This document shows, piece by piece, positions 39,232 through 48,090 of a stretch of 64,000 nucleotides of DNA (position 1 is the stretch's first letter; each line of letters begins with the position of its first letter). Below the pieces are notes generated by a model. The model searched no databases. It worked only from the letters and a program-made list of their open reading frames with translations, and was not told the origin of the DNA. The stretch spans positions 1 through 64,000 of the forward strand of contig NZ_BDBP01000042.1 of assembly GCF_001613045.1 (NCBI RefSeq), given 5' to 3'. Position numbers and translations under genes: made by a program. The stretch comes from Nocardia lijiangensis NBRC 108240. GTDB taxonomy: Bacteria; Actinomycetota; Actinomycetes; Mycobacteriales; Mycobacteriaceae.

Positions 39232-39322
39232 TACGAGCTATGTCCGACTCGGAAATCCCCCCGTAATTTCCGTTCACGCACGGTCGCGCCCGCGACCTGC
39301 GGGGCGAAACGGAGGCTCAACG

Positions 39323-40138
39323 ATGAACTTCGGCTCAATCTTCCTCAGCGAAGCACTCGGTACAGGAGTACTGCTGCTGCTCGGGGTCGGTGTGGTCGCG
39401 AACGTACTGCTGGCCAAGTCCAAAGGACAGGACGGCGGCTGGCTACTGATCAACTTTGGATGGGGGTTCGCGGTGCTGGCCGGCGTTTATGTCGCCTACA
39501 AGACCGGCGGCCACCTCAATCCTGCGGTCACCATCGGCATCTTGTTCAGCGGTGCCGACGAGTACGCCTCCGGTATCGCCATCTCGGGCGCCACGACGCT
39601 CGCCTATCTGAGCGGTCAGCTGGCCGGCGCGTTCCTCGGCGCGACCGTTGCCTACCTGGCCTACAAGCGCCACTTCGACGAGGAGACCGACGAGGAGAAG
39701 AAGCTCGCGGTGTTCGCCACCGGCCCCGCAATCCGCGCCTTCCGCTGGAACTTCGCCACCGAGGTGATCGGCACGTTCACCCTGGTCCTGGTGATCCTCG
39801 CGTTCGGACACACCCCCAGTGGACTCGGCCCGGTCGCGGCGGCGTTCCTCGTCGTCGGCATCGGCGCGTCGCTCGGCGGCCCGACCGGATACGCCATCAA
39901 CCCGGCTCGCGACCTCGGTCCGCGCATCGCGCACGCACTCCTGCCGGTCAGCCAGCCCGTGCCGGCCGATGAGGCCCGGGTTCCGGTGGGTGTCGGCGCC
40001 CGCTCGTCGGTCGAGTCGCCCGACGTCAGCGCCGAACCGAGCCGCAAGAACTCCGACTGGGGTTATGCCTGGGTGCCGGTGCTCGGCCCGCTGGTCGGCG
40101 GCGCGCTCGCCGGTCTCGCTGCCCAGTTCCTGTTCTGA
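39323..40138 (+). CDS. glpF: Glycerol uptake facilitator (aquaglyceroporin)
   Basis: 271 residues, ATG with GGAGG 7 bp upstream. It is a MIP-family channel with both pore motifs, HLNPAVT (near residue 65) and AINPARD (near 192), and about six membrane spans. Two insertions are notable: a charged loop, HFDEETDEEKK, before the fourth span, and a 40-residue Pro/Ser-rich loop (from LPVSQPVPADEARV) before the last span. It lets glycerol diffuse in for capture by GlpK, encoded 36 bp downstream in the same operon. Confidence 0.95.
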   Translation: MNFGSIFLSEALGTGVLLLLGVGVVANVLLAKSKGQDGGWLLINFGWGFAVLAGVYVAYKTGGHLNPAVTIGILFSGADEYASGIAISGATTLAYLSGQLAGAFLGATVAYLAYKRHFDEETDEEKKLAVFATGPAIRAFRWNFATEVIGTFTLVLVILAFGHTPSGLGPVAAAFLVVGIGASLGGPTGYAINPARDLGPRIAHALLPVSQPVPADEARVPVGVGARSSVESPDVSAEPSRKNSDWGYAWVPVLGPLVGGALAGLAAQFLF

Positions 40139-40174
40139 ATCCATTTCCGACAGCAGTTTCTCGAAAGGACCGCG

Positions 40175-41695
40175 ATGACCAAGTTCGTCGGCGCCATCGA
40201 CCAAGGCACCACGAGCACCCGCTTCATGGTGTTCGACCACAGCGGCAACGAGGTTGCCCGCCACCAGCTCGAGCACGAGCAGATCCTGCCGCGCCCGGGG
40301 TGGGTGGAGCACAACCCGACCGAGATCTGGGAGCGCACCCGCGCGGTCATCCAGAGCACCCTCACCAAGGCCGATCTGGTGGCGAGCGATCTGGCCGCGG
40401 TCGGCGTCACCAACCAGCGCGAGACCACGGTGGTGTGGAACCGCAAGACCGGGCGGCCGTACTGCAACGCCATCGTGTGGCAGGACACCCGCACCGATCG
40501 CATCGCCTCCGACCTGGAGAAGGCCGGGCACGGTGACACCATCCGGCGCAAGTCGGGCCTGCCGCCGGCCACGTACTTCTCCGGCGGGAAGCTGCGCTGG
40601 ATCCTGGACAACGTTCCGGGTGTGGCCGAGGACGCCGAGCGTGGCGACGCGCTCTTCGGCACCACCGACACCTGGTTGCTGTGGCAGCTCACCGGCGGCG
40701 TGGACGGCGGGGTACACGTCACCGATCCGACCAATGCCAGCCGCACCATGCTGATGAGTTTGGAGACGCTGGACTGGGACGACGAGCTGCTGTCGATCTT
40801 CGGCATCCCGCGCGCGATGCTGCCCGCCATCGCGCCCTCGTCCAACCCGGAGCTGTTCGGGACCACCCGCGCCGACGGTCCGTTCGGCGGTGCGGTGCCG
40901 CTGTCGGGTGTGCTCGGCGACCAGCAGGCGGCCACGGTGGGGCAGGTCTGCTTCCGTCCCGGCGAAGCCAAGAACACCTACGGCACCGGCAACTTCCTGC
41001 TGCTGAACACCGGAACCGAGATCGTGCGGTCGCAGCACGGACTGCTCACCACGGTCGCCTACCAGCTCGGCTCGGACAAGCCGGTGTACGCGTTGGAGGG
41101 TTCGATCGCGGTGACCGGCTCGGCGGTGCAGTGGCTGCGCGATCAGCTGGGCGTCATCTCCGGTGCGGCGCAGAGCGAATCGCTGGCCCGGCAGGCCGAG
41201 GACAACGGCGGGGTGTACTTCGTCCCGGCGTTCTCGGGACTGTTCGCGCCGTACTGGCGCTCGGACGCGCGCGGAGCCATCGTCGGCCTGTCGCGCTACA
41301 GCACCAACGCCCACCTGGCGCGGGCAACGCTGGAATCGATCTGCTACCAGTCCCGCGACGTCGTCGAGGCCATGCAGGCCGACTCCGGGGTGAAGCTCGA
41401 CGTGCTGCGTGTGGACGGCGGCGTCACCGCCAACGAGCTGTGCATGCAGTTGCAGGCCGACTTCCTCGGTGTGCCGGTGTCGCGGCCGGTAGTCGCCGAG
41501 ACCACCGCGCTGGGCGCCGCTTACGCGGCGGGGCTCGCCGTCGGCTTCTGGAACGACACCGACGAGCTCGAACAGAACTGGAACGAGGCCAAGCGCTGGA
41601 CTCCCACCTGGTCGGAAGAGCAGCGCGAGCGCGGCTACGCGCGCTGGAAGAAGGCCGTCTCCCGCACTCTCGATTGGATCGACGTCGACGAATGA
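40175..41695 (+). CDS. glpK: Glycerol kinase, first copy
   Basis: 506 residues, ATG preceded by GAAAGGA. Motifs are DQGTTSTRFMVFD (residues 9-21), NQRETTVVWNRKTG, IVWQDTRTDR, LGDQQAATVGQ, YGTGNFLLLNTG and LGAAYAAGLAVGFW. Full length for the family, in the classical glpF-glpK-glpD order. It is the kinase of the uptake operon; the downstream glpD is broken. The lower-case remnants after it begin 51 bp later with a good RBS. Confidence 0.96.
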   Translation: MTKFVGAIDQGTTSTRFMVFDHSGNEVARHQLEHEQILPRPGWVEHNPTEIWERTRAVIQSTLTKADLVASDLAAVGVTNQRETTVVWNRKTGRPYCNAIVWQDTRTDRIASDLEKAGHGDTIRRKSGLPPATYFSGGKLRWILDNVPGVAEDAERGDALFGTTDTWLLWQLTGGVDGGVHVTDPTNASRTMLMSLETLDWDDELLSIFGIPRAMLPAIAPSSNPELFGTTRADGPFGGAVPLSGVLGDQQAATVGQVCFRPGEAKNTYGTGNFLLLNTGTEIVRSQHGLLTTVAYQLGSDKPVYALEGSIAVTGSAVQWLRDQLGVISGAAQSESLARQAEDNGGVYFVPAFSGLFAPYWRSDARGAIVGLSRYSTNAHLARATLESICYQSRDVVEAMQADSGVKLDVLRVDGGVTANELCMQLQADFLGVPVSRPVVAETTALGAAYAAGLAVGFWNDTDELEQNWNEAKRWTPTWSEEQRERGYARWKKAVSRTLDWIDVDE

Positions 41696-41746
41696 GGGGC
41701 GACGTCAGCCTACCCGAATAACACCGAAACAAGGAGAGATACCGCT

Positions 41747-41923
41747 GTGTCCGCACGATTGGACTCCGAGTACCGCGCCCGCGCGGTGAACTCAATCGGC
41801 GACACCGAGATCGATGTGCTCGTCATCGGCGGCGTGGTCGGCGCGGGCGCCGCCCTCGACGCCGCCGTGGGTCGACAGCAGGTAGTGGGAATATCCGTGC
41901 TGCGGAGATTTCGGCGTTGGTGA
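41747..41923 (+). pseudogene. glpD: 5' stub of glycerol-3-phosphate dehydrogenase gene
   Basis: A GTG start with AAGGAG upstream begins a GlpD-like N-terminus (SEYRARAVN, DTEIDVLVIGGVVGAGAALD). Similarity stops at about 41865 and the frame ends at 41923 after 58 codons; family members exceed 500. One glycine of the FAD loop (IGGGVVGAG) is also missing. The locus has therefore lost its own G3P dehydrogenase by deletion or rearrangement. Confidence 0.85.
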
Positions 41924-41949
41924 GAAACGACGACCACGCAGGGAGGTTG

Positions 41950-42168
41950 TTGCGGTCGGCTCGTGCGTAGAGGCCTTCGGAGAGGCTCTTTGTTCTCGGC
42001 TTGCGGCGCCAGTGCCTTGCGCATCGGCGGCGAGTCGAAGAACCCGGGCCCAGGCAGCCGCCTGAACCCTTCGGCTGATGCGCAGTACGCGCAGAGGCCA
42101 CCCCCATGACCAGATGACAGCGATCCGCCGCACGAACGACACTGGTCTCCGCTCTTCTCACCGACCAT
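41950..42168 (-). pseudogene. Possible truncated zinc-ribbon regulator fragment
   Basis: Reading leftward from ATG 42168 the frame gives GDQCRSCGGSLSSGHGGGLC and AYCASAEG, a four-Cys zinc-ribbon pattern. GFFDSPPMRKAL follows, reminiscent of zinc-ribbon XRE-type proteins in actinomycetes. The rest has no family character and runs into the glpD stub on the other strand. It lies 33 bp after the stop of the 43656 regulator gene and may be its broken partner. Weakly supported. Confidence 0.35.
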
Positions 42169-42201
42169 GACGCTCCCACCCACCGAGACCGAGCCGGGCC
42201 T

Positions 42202-43656
42202 TCACCTGGTCCCACGGCCGCGCGTGCCGACCCTCGCTTCGGTGGGAAATTGCTGCGGATTGCGCAGGACCTGGCGCGTGCGGTCGTGCAGGCGTCGCAG
42301 CGAGGGCTCGCGATGATGGTGGTGGTGCGCGGCAGAGACGACGGCGGCGAGCTGGTGTGCGCAACGGGTGGAGCTGACCGTGTCGGTAAGCAGGCTCAGC
42401 GCCTCGTCGCCGTGGTGCAGGGCCAGTTCGAGATTGGGCTGTCGGGGGTGTAACCAAGCCGCGGTGAGCAGTGTGTGGCGCAACGCGGTCTCGCGTTGGT
42501 CGGTTTCGGGGCTAAGGGCAAGGGCTTGGGTCAGGTGATGGCGGGCTGGGTCGGTTTCGCCGAGGCGGAGGTGACAGAAGCCGGCCTGGGCGTGGGCTTG
42601 GGCGGGGTTGATCCAGTAACTCCAATCTGGCGAAACGCCGTTGTTGTCGAGGGCGTTGAACGCTGCGTCGAGGGCGGCGTGGCAGCGACGGCGGTCACGC
42701 GCGGTGGCGTAGGCCTCGGCGGTACGCAGGTGCAGGATCGCCGTGACGCGGGGGCTGGCGCCGCGGTATCCAGTAAGCGCGGTCTCCGCGAGCGTGACGG
42801 CTGTTGATCGGTGCGGGGCAACGTCTTTGGCTAGGCACGACATGAAACCCACGATGTTGGCGCCGAGCGCGCGGTCACCGCTGGCATCGGCGGCGTGCAG
42901 TGCCGCGATCCAACACCGTTGGGCCATCCCGTGATCGCCGCTCTCGAACGCAGTCCATCCGCGCAGTCGTGCCAGCTCAGCGGCGCTGGCGTAGAGCCGC
43001 TTCCCCGTGCTGTCGTCGTAGCTGCCGGCAGTCAGCAGCTCGATTACGGTACGCAGGTGGGCGTATAGCTGACTGGTGAGCGCGGCAGCACTGCCGCCAT
43101 GGGAGTCGTCAACGCGGCGCAGGCCCGCGGTGATCGAGTCGATGACCTCCACCGCGCCAGCGTGCACGCGGAGGCTTCCGTGCCGGGTGAGGTCGCCGCC
43201 GGGCCGCTCCAGCAGCCACTGGTGGGCAGCGGCGGTGAGGTACCCACCCGCGAGGGTCAGGAATCCGCGACGGTCCATGACATCAGATTCGGCGAGAGCT
43301 TGCACCGCGCGCAAGACCGTTGGCGCGGTCCATGGTTCGTCCAGCTGTTCGACCGAATCGCCGACGATGCCACGAACTGCACCTTCCCTCGGTGCCACGC
43401 TACAGAGGTGGCCTTGCCAGTCGACGGTCTCGAGCAGTAGTGCGAACCGTTGTCGAATATCGGGGTCCGTGCTGTGCAGCGCAGTGTCGAGCAGGTCTCG
43501 GTTGTCTTTGTTGATTCTGCGTGTGGGATTCGCTCTCCAGCGAGCCACGGTCGTGGTCGCGACGCCGAGGTCTTCTCCGAATCGCTGGTTGGACTGGCCC
43601 ATTGCTTGCCGGGGGAATTCGGCGTCCTGCGCGGTCCAGGGGCGTCCGATGATCAC
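42202..43656 (-). CDS. HTH regulator with TPR-like C-terminal region
   Basis: 484 residues from GTG 43656, with GAGAGG upstream. The N-terminal helix-turn-helix contains SNQRFGEDLGVATTTVARWR. Then comes MDRRGFLTLAGGYLTAAA, the segment that marks many actinomycete XRE/TPR regulators. The remaining 330 residues are Ala/Leu-rich helical hairpins (ILHLRTAEAYATARDRRRC, PAQAHAQAGFCHLRLGE) typical of TPR repeats. Such proteins often respond to peptides or developmental state; no target is evident. It is divergent from the flavin-reductase-like gene at 43861. Confidence 0.85.
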   Translation of the reverse strand: MIIGRPWTAQDAEFPRQAMGQSNQRFGEDLGVATTTVARWRANPTRRINKDNRDLLDTALHSTDPDIRQRFALLLETVDWQGHLCSVAPREGAVRGIVGDSVEQLDEPWTAPTVLRAVQALAESDVMDRRGFLTLAGGYLTAAAHQWLLERPGGDLTRHGSLRVHAGAVEVIDSITAGLRRVDDSHGGSAAALTSQLYAHLRTVIELLTAGSYDDSTGKRLYASAAELARLRGWTAFESGDHGMAQRCWIAALHAADASGDRALGANIVGFMSCLAKDVAPHRSTAVTLAETALTGYRGASPRVTAILHLRTAEAYATARDRRRCHAALDAAFNALDNNGVSPDWSYWINPAQAHAQAGFCHLRLGETDPARHHLTQALALSPETDQRETALRHTLLTAAWLHPRQPNLELALHHGDEALSLLTDTVSSTRCAHQLAAVVSAAHHHHHREPSLRRLHDRTRQVLRNPQQFPTEARVGTRGRGTR

Positions 43657-43860
43657 CGCTGCCTCTCAGATGCGTTGGGCGGTGGCCGATGACAGCCAGA
43701 CAGTACGCCACCGGTATGCGATCGGTAGCGAATTGCGCGGGCATGCACCAGGTTTCATGGCGTCCGCTTCGGACATGGCAGCGGAAAATGCGACCCGGTC
43801 AACTACGCCGAGTCCGTTTACCGCCAGCACCCCACACCCGCGGACGGCATCGTGGGCAGC

Positions 43861-44496
43861 ATGCATCGAGTGGTTGATCTCAAGGTTCTCTACTTCGGTA
43901 CGCCCGTGGTATTGATCGGCACGCGAAACCCGGACGGGACGCCGAATCTGGCGCCGATGTCCTCGGCGTGGTGGCTAGGCGATCAATGCATGCTCGGGAT
44001 GAATGCGGCGTCACAGACGACGCAGAACCTGCTCCGCGAGCGCGAGTGCGTGCTGAATCTGCCGTCCTCGGACTTCGTGGCGGCAGTGGATCGGCTGGCG
44101 CTGCTGACCGGTTCGCCGGTCATGACCCCGCACAAGATCGAGAAGGGATACCGGTACGAGCCGGACAAGTTCGCCGCTGCCGGCCTCACCCCTCTCCCGG
44201 GAGATGTCGTCGCGGCACCCCGTGTGGCCGAGTGCCCGATTCAGCTGGAATGTGAGCTGCTATCCGCCGAGCCGTTCGGCATCGATACCCAAGCGACCGC
44301 GCACACCGTGCGGATCATGCGCGCTCATGTGGCCGACGATCTGGTCATTCCCGGCACCCAGTACGTCGACCCGGTGGGATGGGATCCATTGATCATGAAG
44401 TTCTGCGAGTTCTTCGGCGACAGTACACAGTTGCACCCGTCCCGGCTGGCCGGAGCGTGGCGGATGCCGCATCCGGCGACCAGGCCGCTGAGCTGA
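43861..44496 (+). CDS. Flavin reductase-like FMN-binding protein
   Basis: 211 residues from ATG 43861; a GTG three codons earlier is in frame. The split-barrel flavin reductase pattern is visible: VVLIGTRNPDGTPNLAPMS near the start, ASQTTQNLLRERECVLNLPS, then CPIQLECELLSAEPFG. It probably binds FMN and acts as an oxidoreductase or flavin-binding storage protein; partner unknown. Monocistronic, ended by a 12-bp hairpin. Confidence 0.88.
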   Translation: MHRVVDLKVLYFGTPVVLIGTRNPDGTPNLAPMSSAWWLGDQCMLGMNAASQTTQNLLRERECVLNLPSSDFVAAVDRLALLTGSPVMTPHKIEKGYRYEPDKFAAAGLTPLPGDVVAAPRVAECPIQLECELLSAEPFGIDTQATAHTVRIMRAHVADDLVIPGTQYVDPVGWDPLIMKFCEFFGDSTQLHPSRLAGAWRMPHPATRPLS

Positions 44497-44506
44497 CCCG
44501 TCGAAC

Positions 44507-44535
44507 GGGAGTGCCGGAACAAATCCGGCACTCCC
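44507..44535 (+). terminator. Hairpin after the flavin reductase-like gene
   Basis: GGGAGTGCCGGA pairs perfectly with TCCGGCACTCCC around a 5-nt ACAAA loop, 10 bp after the stop codon. Confidence 0.75.
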
Positions 44536-44618
44536 AAGGTCGATCTGCGAATTTTCAACGGTAGGAGCATCATTGGTGGGCCGACTGTGGAGTGGCGGCG
44601 CCGACATCCGCTGCCGAC

Positions 44619-45518
44619 TCAGAGTGCAGTAGCCAGCCATGCGCGCGGTGAGCATCCCAGCCTTTGTGTGAATGCCCGCGAGAACGCGGGAGGGTTGGCG
44701 TAGCCGAGTTCCGTGGCGGTGCGAGCAATTGAGGCACCGGCGCGAAGCCGATCCTGGGCGACCGTGATCCTCCATCCGGTCAGGTACTCGGCGGGTGGCT
44801 GGCCAACCATCTCTTTGAACCGGGCGGCGAAGGAACTGCGGGACATGCGTGCTTCTTGCGCCATTGCGGCGAGCGTCCAGGGTCGCCCAGGTGACTCGTG
44901 GATGGCGACGAGTGTACGGGCGAGGCGTTCATCGGTGAGCCCTGTCAGCAGGCCAGTGGGCAGGGCAAGCTCGTCGGCGTGGTCGAGAATCCAGCGGAAG
45001 AGCTGGATGAGGACGACTTCGAAGAGCCGATCGGCCAGCACTCGTTGGCCGCATCGCAGATTGTCGATCTCAGCGAACAGCAGATCGAGTGCTGGTTCGA
45101 GGGTGCTGACGGCGTCCAGTGGGAGCACGATCACGGGAGGGAGCGTGCGTACGAGGGGATGGGTCGGGCCGCCGTCGAAGTCGAGTGTTGCGCAGGCGAA
45201 GTCGGAGTCCTCGGTGGGTGCGTTGTGGAAGGCGTGTTCCAGCGGGCGTGGGTAGAACAGCAGGCTCGGCTTGTCGATCTGTCGCTTTTCCAGCCGACCG
45301 CTGACGCCTCGGTGTGTCACTTCCATCTCACCGTGTCGGAGCACGTGGAGGAAGCCTCGTCCCGGTTGTGCGTCGAAGGTCGTCACGCCACACAACGGTC
45401 CGGTATGGAACAGGCGGGTCCGCACCCGGAACCGTTCGAGCAGAGGCGAGAGCCGGTCGAGGGAGGACACGGATGAAGCATGCCGGACGATACGGTACGA
45501 ATTCAAGATGATATGCAT
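44619..45518 (-). CDS. AraC-family regulator with cupin sensor domain
   Basis: 299 residues from ATG 45518; a GTG near 45473 just ahead of SSLDRLSPLLERF is an equally good start. The cupin-like N-terminal half carries GRGFLHVLRHGEMEVTH and LLFYPRPLEHAF. The C-terminal AraC DNA-binding domain has two helix-turn-helix units: PWTLAAMAQEARMSRSSFAARF, abbreviated here by its ends, and SIARTATELGYANPPAFSRA. It is divergent from the CMD-family gene at 45612 with about 93 bp between, the normal arrangement for these regulators and their targets. Confidence 0.9.
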   Translation of the reverse strand: MHIILNSYRIVRHASSVSSLDRLSPLLERFRVRTRLFHTGPLCGVTTFDAQPGRGFLHVLRHGEMEVTHRGVSGRLEKRQIDKPSLLFYPRPLEHAFHNAPTEDSDFACATLDFDGGPTHPLVRTLPPVIVLPLDAVSTLEPALDLLFAEIDNLRCGQRVLADRLFEVVLIQLFRWILDHADELALPTGLLTGLTDERLARTLVAIHESPGRPWTLAAMAQEARMSRSSFAARFKEMVGQPPAEYLTGWRITVAQDRLRAGASIARTATELGYANPPAFSRAFTQRLGCSPRAWLATAL

Positions 45519-45611
45519 TAATTCGTCCAAGTGATCCTGACAGTCTGAGGATGCGTCGCCCGCCGGGAACCTGCGGGAGTCGTCATTGGAAGCACGACTG
45601 AAGGAATGCCC

Positions 45612-46157
45612 ATGTCTCTTGTCCCCCTTGCCGAGCGTGAGTCCGCGACCGGAACCGTCGAGGACCAGCTCGATGAAATCCATGCCGCGTTCGGCACCGT
45701 GCCCGCGATGTTCCGAGCCGTCGCGAACTCGCCTGCCGCTCTGACGAGCATGTGGGCTTCGTTCCGCGCCTTCGGCGGCGGCGCTCTCGGGCCTGCGCTC
45801 GGCGAGCAGATCGCCGTGGCCGTCGCCAACCGCAACTCGTGCGAATATTGCCTGGCCGCGCACACCGCTCTCGGACGCAAAGCCGGGGTGAGCCGTGAGG
45901 CGCTGCAGGCCGCGCAGACCGGCCACTCCGATGACCCTCGCACGGCCGCACTCCTAGGCTTCGCGCTGAAACTGGTGGACAGGCGCGGCCAGGTCACGGC
46001 AGAGGAAGTGCAGGCGCTGCGTGATCAGGGCTGGAGCGATGAGCACATCGTCGAGGTGATCGGGCAGGTCGCGCTCAACCTGTTCACCAACTACATCAAC
46101 ATCGCTCTCGCAGTCCCGGTCGACTTCCCCACGGTCGGCCTGCGGCGGGCCGACTGA
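45612..46157 (+). CDS. Carboxymuconolactone decarboxylase/AhpD-family protein
   Basis: 181 residues. ATG 45612 is preferred to ATG 45606 because AAGGA sits 6 bp before it. The ExxxxxxxxxxxCxxCxxxH redox motif is present (Glu65, Cys77, Cys80, His84), as in AhpD-like alkylhydroperoxidase domains and peroxidase-related enzymes. Helical, cytoplasmic. It probably reduces a peroxide or isomerises an aromatic-derived lactone; the divergent AraC regulator encoded at 45518 suggests an inducible response. Confidence 0.9.
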   Translation: MSLVPLAERESATGTVEDQLDEIHAAFGTVPAMFRAVANSPAALTSMWASFRAFGGGALGPALGEQIAVAVANRNSCEYCLAAHTALGRKAGVSREALQAAQTGHSDDPRTAALLGFALKLVDRRGQVTAEEVQALRDQGWSDEHIVEVIGQVALNLFTNYINIALAVPVDFPTVGLRRAD

Positions 46158-46541
46158 TGTTCCACTTGGCGCCGACGTCGACCGGAAGTGCCCATCCCGC
46201 CGACGTCATGGCGCGATGACAGCCCTGATCAGTGCGGCGATCAGCTCGACGTGCCAAGGAGAGGCGCCGGCCTCGTAGATCGTTCCGCGGCGGGCGCGCA
46301 TCCACTCGGACGTGCGCCCGCCGCCTCGGGAGTCGTAACCGGCCCGACCGCGCCAGCGGTCCGGGAGTCCCAACCGCCAGGAATCCCACATGATCTGAAC
46401 CGCCGTCGCCACCCGCCGCGTTCCGTTCGAGGACCTCGGCATCCTCCGGCCGCCGTTCACCGACAAGGGGTTCGCGGGCGAAGATGAGAAGGGTGAACTG
46501 CCCAGTCGATAGTTGTGCGATGGCCAGGAACAATGTTGATC
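46158..46541. other. Gap with unassigned coding fragments
   Basis: No complete gene is seen. A plus-strand tail, VPFEDLGILRPPFTDKGFAG, closes at 46510 and has coding-like composition but no start. A minus-strand tail, TIYEAGASPWHVELIAALIR, ends at 46206. Either could be the end of a lost gene; I do not recognise the family. Confidence 0.4.
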
Positions 46542-47252
46542 ATGAACGCCGACCAGCCTCGCGCTGCCATGTCTGACACGACCGGTGAAGATGGTGTGCT
46601 GCAGGCTTTCCGCGCGGAGAGCTCTCGATTGTGCGAGGTGCTCGGGGAGCTGACCGAGGCGCAATTCGCCCTGGCGACTCCGTGCCCGCCATGGAATGTC
46701 GCCGAATTGGCGGTGCACATCACCTCCGCTGTTGCCCGTGTCCCCGCAGGGCTCGCCGCGTCCGCGCCACCTCGAGCGGATATCGCCGCCGCCGACTACT
46801 ACCGGTCGGCGATCTTCGACGGTGCCGCCAATGCCGAGCGGGTGCGCATGGCCCAACGCGACGCCGCCGCTTATCCGAACCCGGCCGCGATCACCGCGGC
46901 ATTCGACGACACTTGGCGACGAACCGACACGGCGATATCGGGGCAACCCGCCGATCGCCTGATCACCACCCGATGGGGCGACGGGATGCTGTTGAGCGAG
47001 TTCATGATCACCCGCGTTGTCGAACTGGTTCTGCACGGCCTCGACATGGCCATCGCACTCGGCGAGTCGGCATGGACTACACGCGAAGCCGCCGCGGTCG
47101 TGGGCGATTTCTTGCAGATCGAGCCCGCCGCTACCCATCTGGGTTGGGACCGCCGGACTGCGTTGGCCAAAGCCAGCGGCCGCGCCGCGCTGTCCACCAG
47201 AGAGTCAGCCGAACTCGCGCGCCTGAACATCACCTGGCAACGGTTCGGCTAG
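46542..47252 (+). CDS. DinB/maleylpyruvate isomerase-like protein (mycothiol-linked family)
   Basis: 236 residues from ATG 46542; ATG 46533 and 46569 are alternatives. The N-terminal four-helix domain contains PCPPWNVAELAVHI, with the His that begins the metal site of the TIGR03083-type maleylpyruvate isomerase/DinB family. A further His lies in ELVLHGLDMAIAL. Members use mycothiol or act as metal-dependent transferases. Substrate unknown. Adjacent genes give no pathway. Confidence 0.85.
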   Translation: MNADQPRAAMSDTTGEDGVLQAFRAESSRLCEVLGELTEAQFALATPCPPWNVAELAVHITSAVARVPAGLAASAPPRADIAAADYYRSAIFDGAANAERVRMAQRDAAAYPNPAAITAAFDDTWRRTDTAISGQPADRLITTRWGDGMLLSEFMITRVVELVLHGLDMAIALGESAWTTREAAAVVGDFLQIEPAATHLGWDRRTALAKASGRAALSTRESAELARLNITWQRFG

Positions 47253-47433
47253 TTGTATGAGGTTGTGACGGGATCATTCGTTCAGCCACCGCTGGCGGTT
47301 TCGTCGTGTGCGAAGTGGTCGAGACCCCTTCTGAGCCAGCCTGGGATCTCGAGTCGTGGGATCGACAGCGTGAACGGACGCTCCGAAGTCCGCTCCGTAG
47401 TGAACACCTGGCCTGATGCTGCAGCGGCCGCGC

Positions 47434-47826
47434 ATGAATAGGCCTGCACGGGAGCAGAACCAGCCGCCGGTGCGGTCGTCGTCTGCGCTGATTCTTCTCG
47501 CTCCAGCTATTGGCGCGATTGTGATGACAGACCCGCAAGCGCGAACCTTAGGCACCTGGATCGGTGCTCTCTTCATGGTTGTTGTGGTTGCTATCCCGGG
47601 GTCGCTGGTCGTGGGCGCGGTCATTGCGCGTGATCTGCGCAACGCCAAGATCAGACGCGGTCGTCCCAGAGCACACACCGTGTGGCAAGCCGGGTTCTAC
47701 TGCCACCGCTGTGGCGTCGCGTACTGGCCCCATTCTCCCGCTCCGAATGTTCCGGCGAGGCAGCCCTTTACGCCCTCGCAGTTTCGCTGGTTCGTATGGA
47801 ACGCCGGTGGCTACAACAATGTGTAA
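47434..47826 (+). CDS. Small membrane protein with CxxC motif
   Basis: About 130 residues (ATG 47434; ATG 47416 also in frame). Two hydrophobic stretches, ALILLAPAIGAIVM and IGALFMVVVVAIPGSLVVG, predict two membrane spans. A charged stop-transfer segment (RDLRNAKIRRGRPRAH) follows, then FYCHRCGVAYWPHSPAP, a cytoplasmic zinc-binding or redox CxxC turn. The end, SQFRWFVWNAGGY, is aromatic. I do not recognise the family. Confidence 0.55.
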   Translation: MNRPAREQNQPPVRSSSALILLAPAIGAIVMTDPQARTLGTWIGALFMVVVVAIPGSLVVGAVIARDLRNAKIRRGRPRAHTVWQAGFYCHRCGVAYWPHSPAPNVPARQPFTPSQFRWFVWNAGGYNNV

Positions 47827-48090
47827 CTCCGAGATTCTCGGGCCCAGGCGCCAGAGACTCCCCTAGTCGAGCAAGCCGAGTGGCGGACGTGCAGTATTCG
47901 AAGTTGCGATATTCACCTGGCACGGGCTCTCTTGTGCCGCAGTAACTTCACTCGCCGTGCTCACCGGCCGGTTCGGCAAGTTCGCGGCCACGAATCGCGT
48001 TGGCTGAGTCTGATCTTGAACTGCTATCCTGCTGTCAGCGTCGCGTGTCGGTGGCGGACTGCGTCAGGCATGGAGGCGTCGGAATGAAAG

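Noticed and set aside
36667..41314. Long open frames antisense to both glycerol kinases and GlpF (792, 622 and 623 codons)
   Set aside because: The opposite strand encodes full-length, motif-perfect GlpK, GlpF and IclR proteins; the antisense frames have no family features.
46206..47138. 310-codon minus-strand open frame
   Set aside because: Most of it is antisense to the DinB-like gene; only the last 60 codons look coding and they are reported as a fragment.
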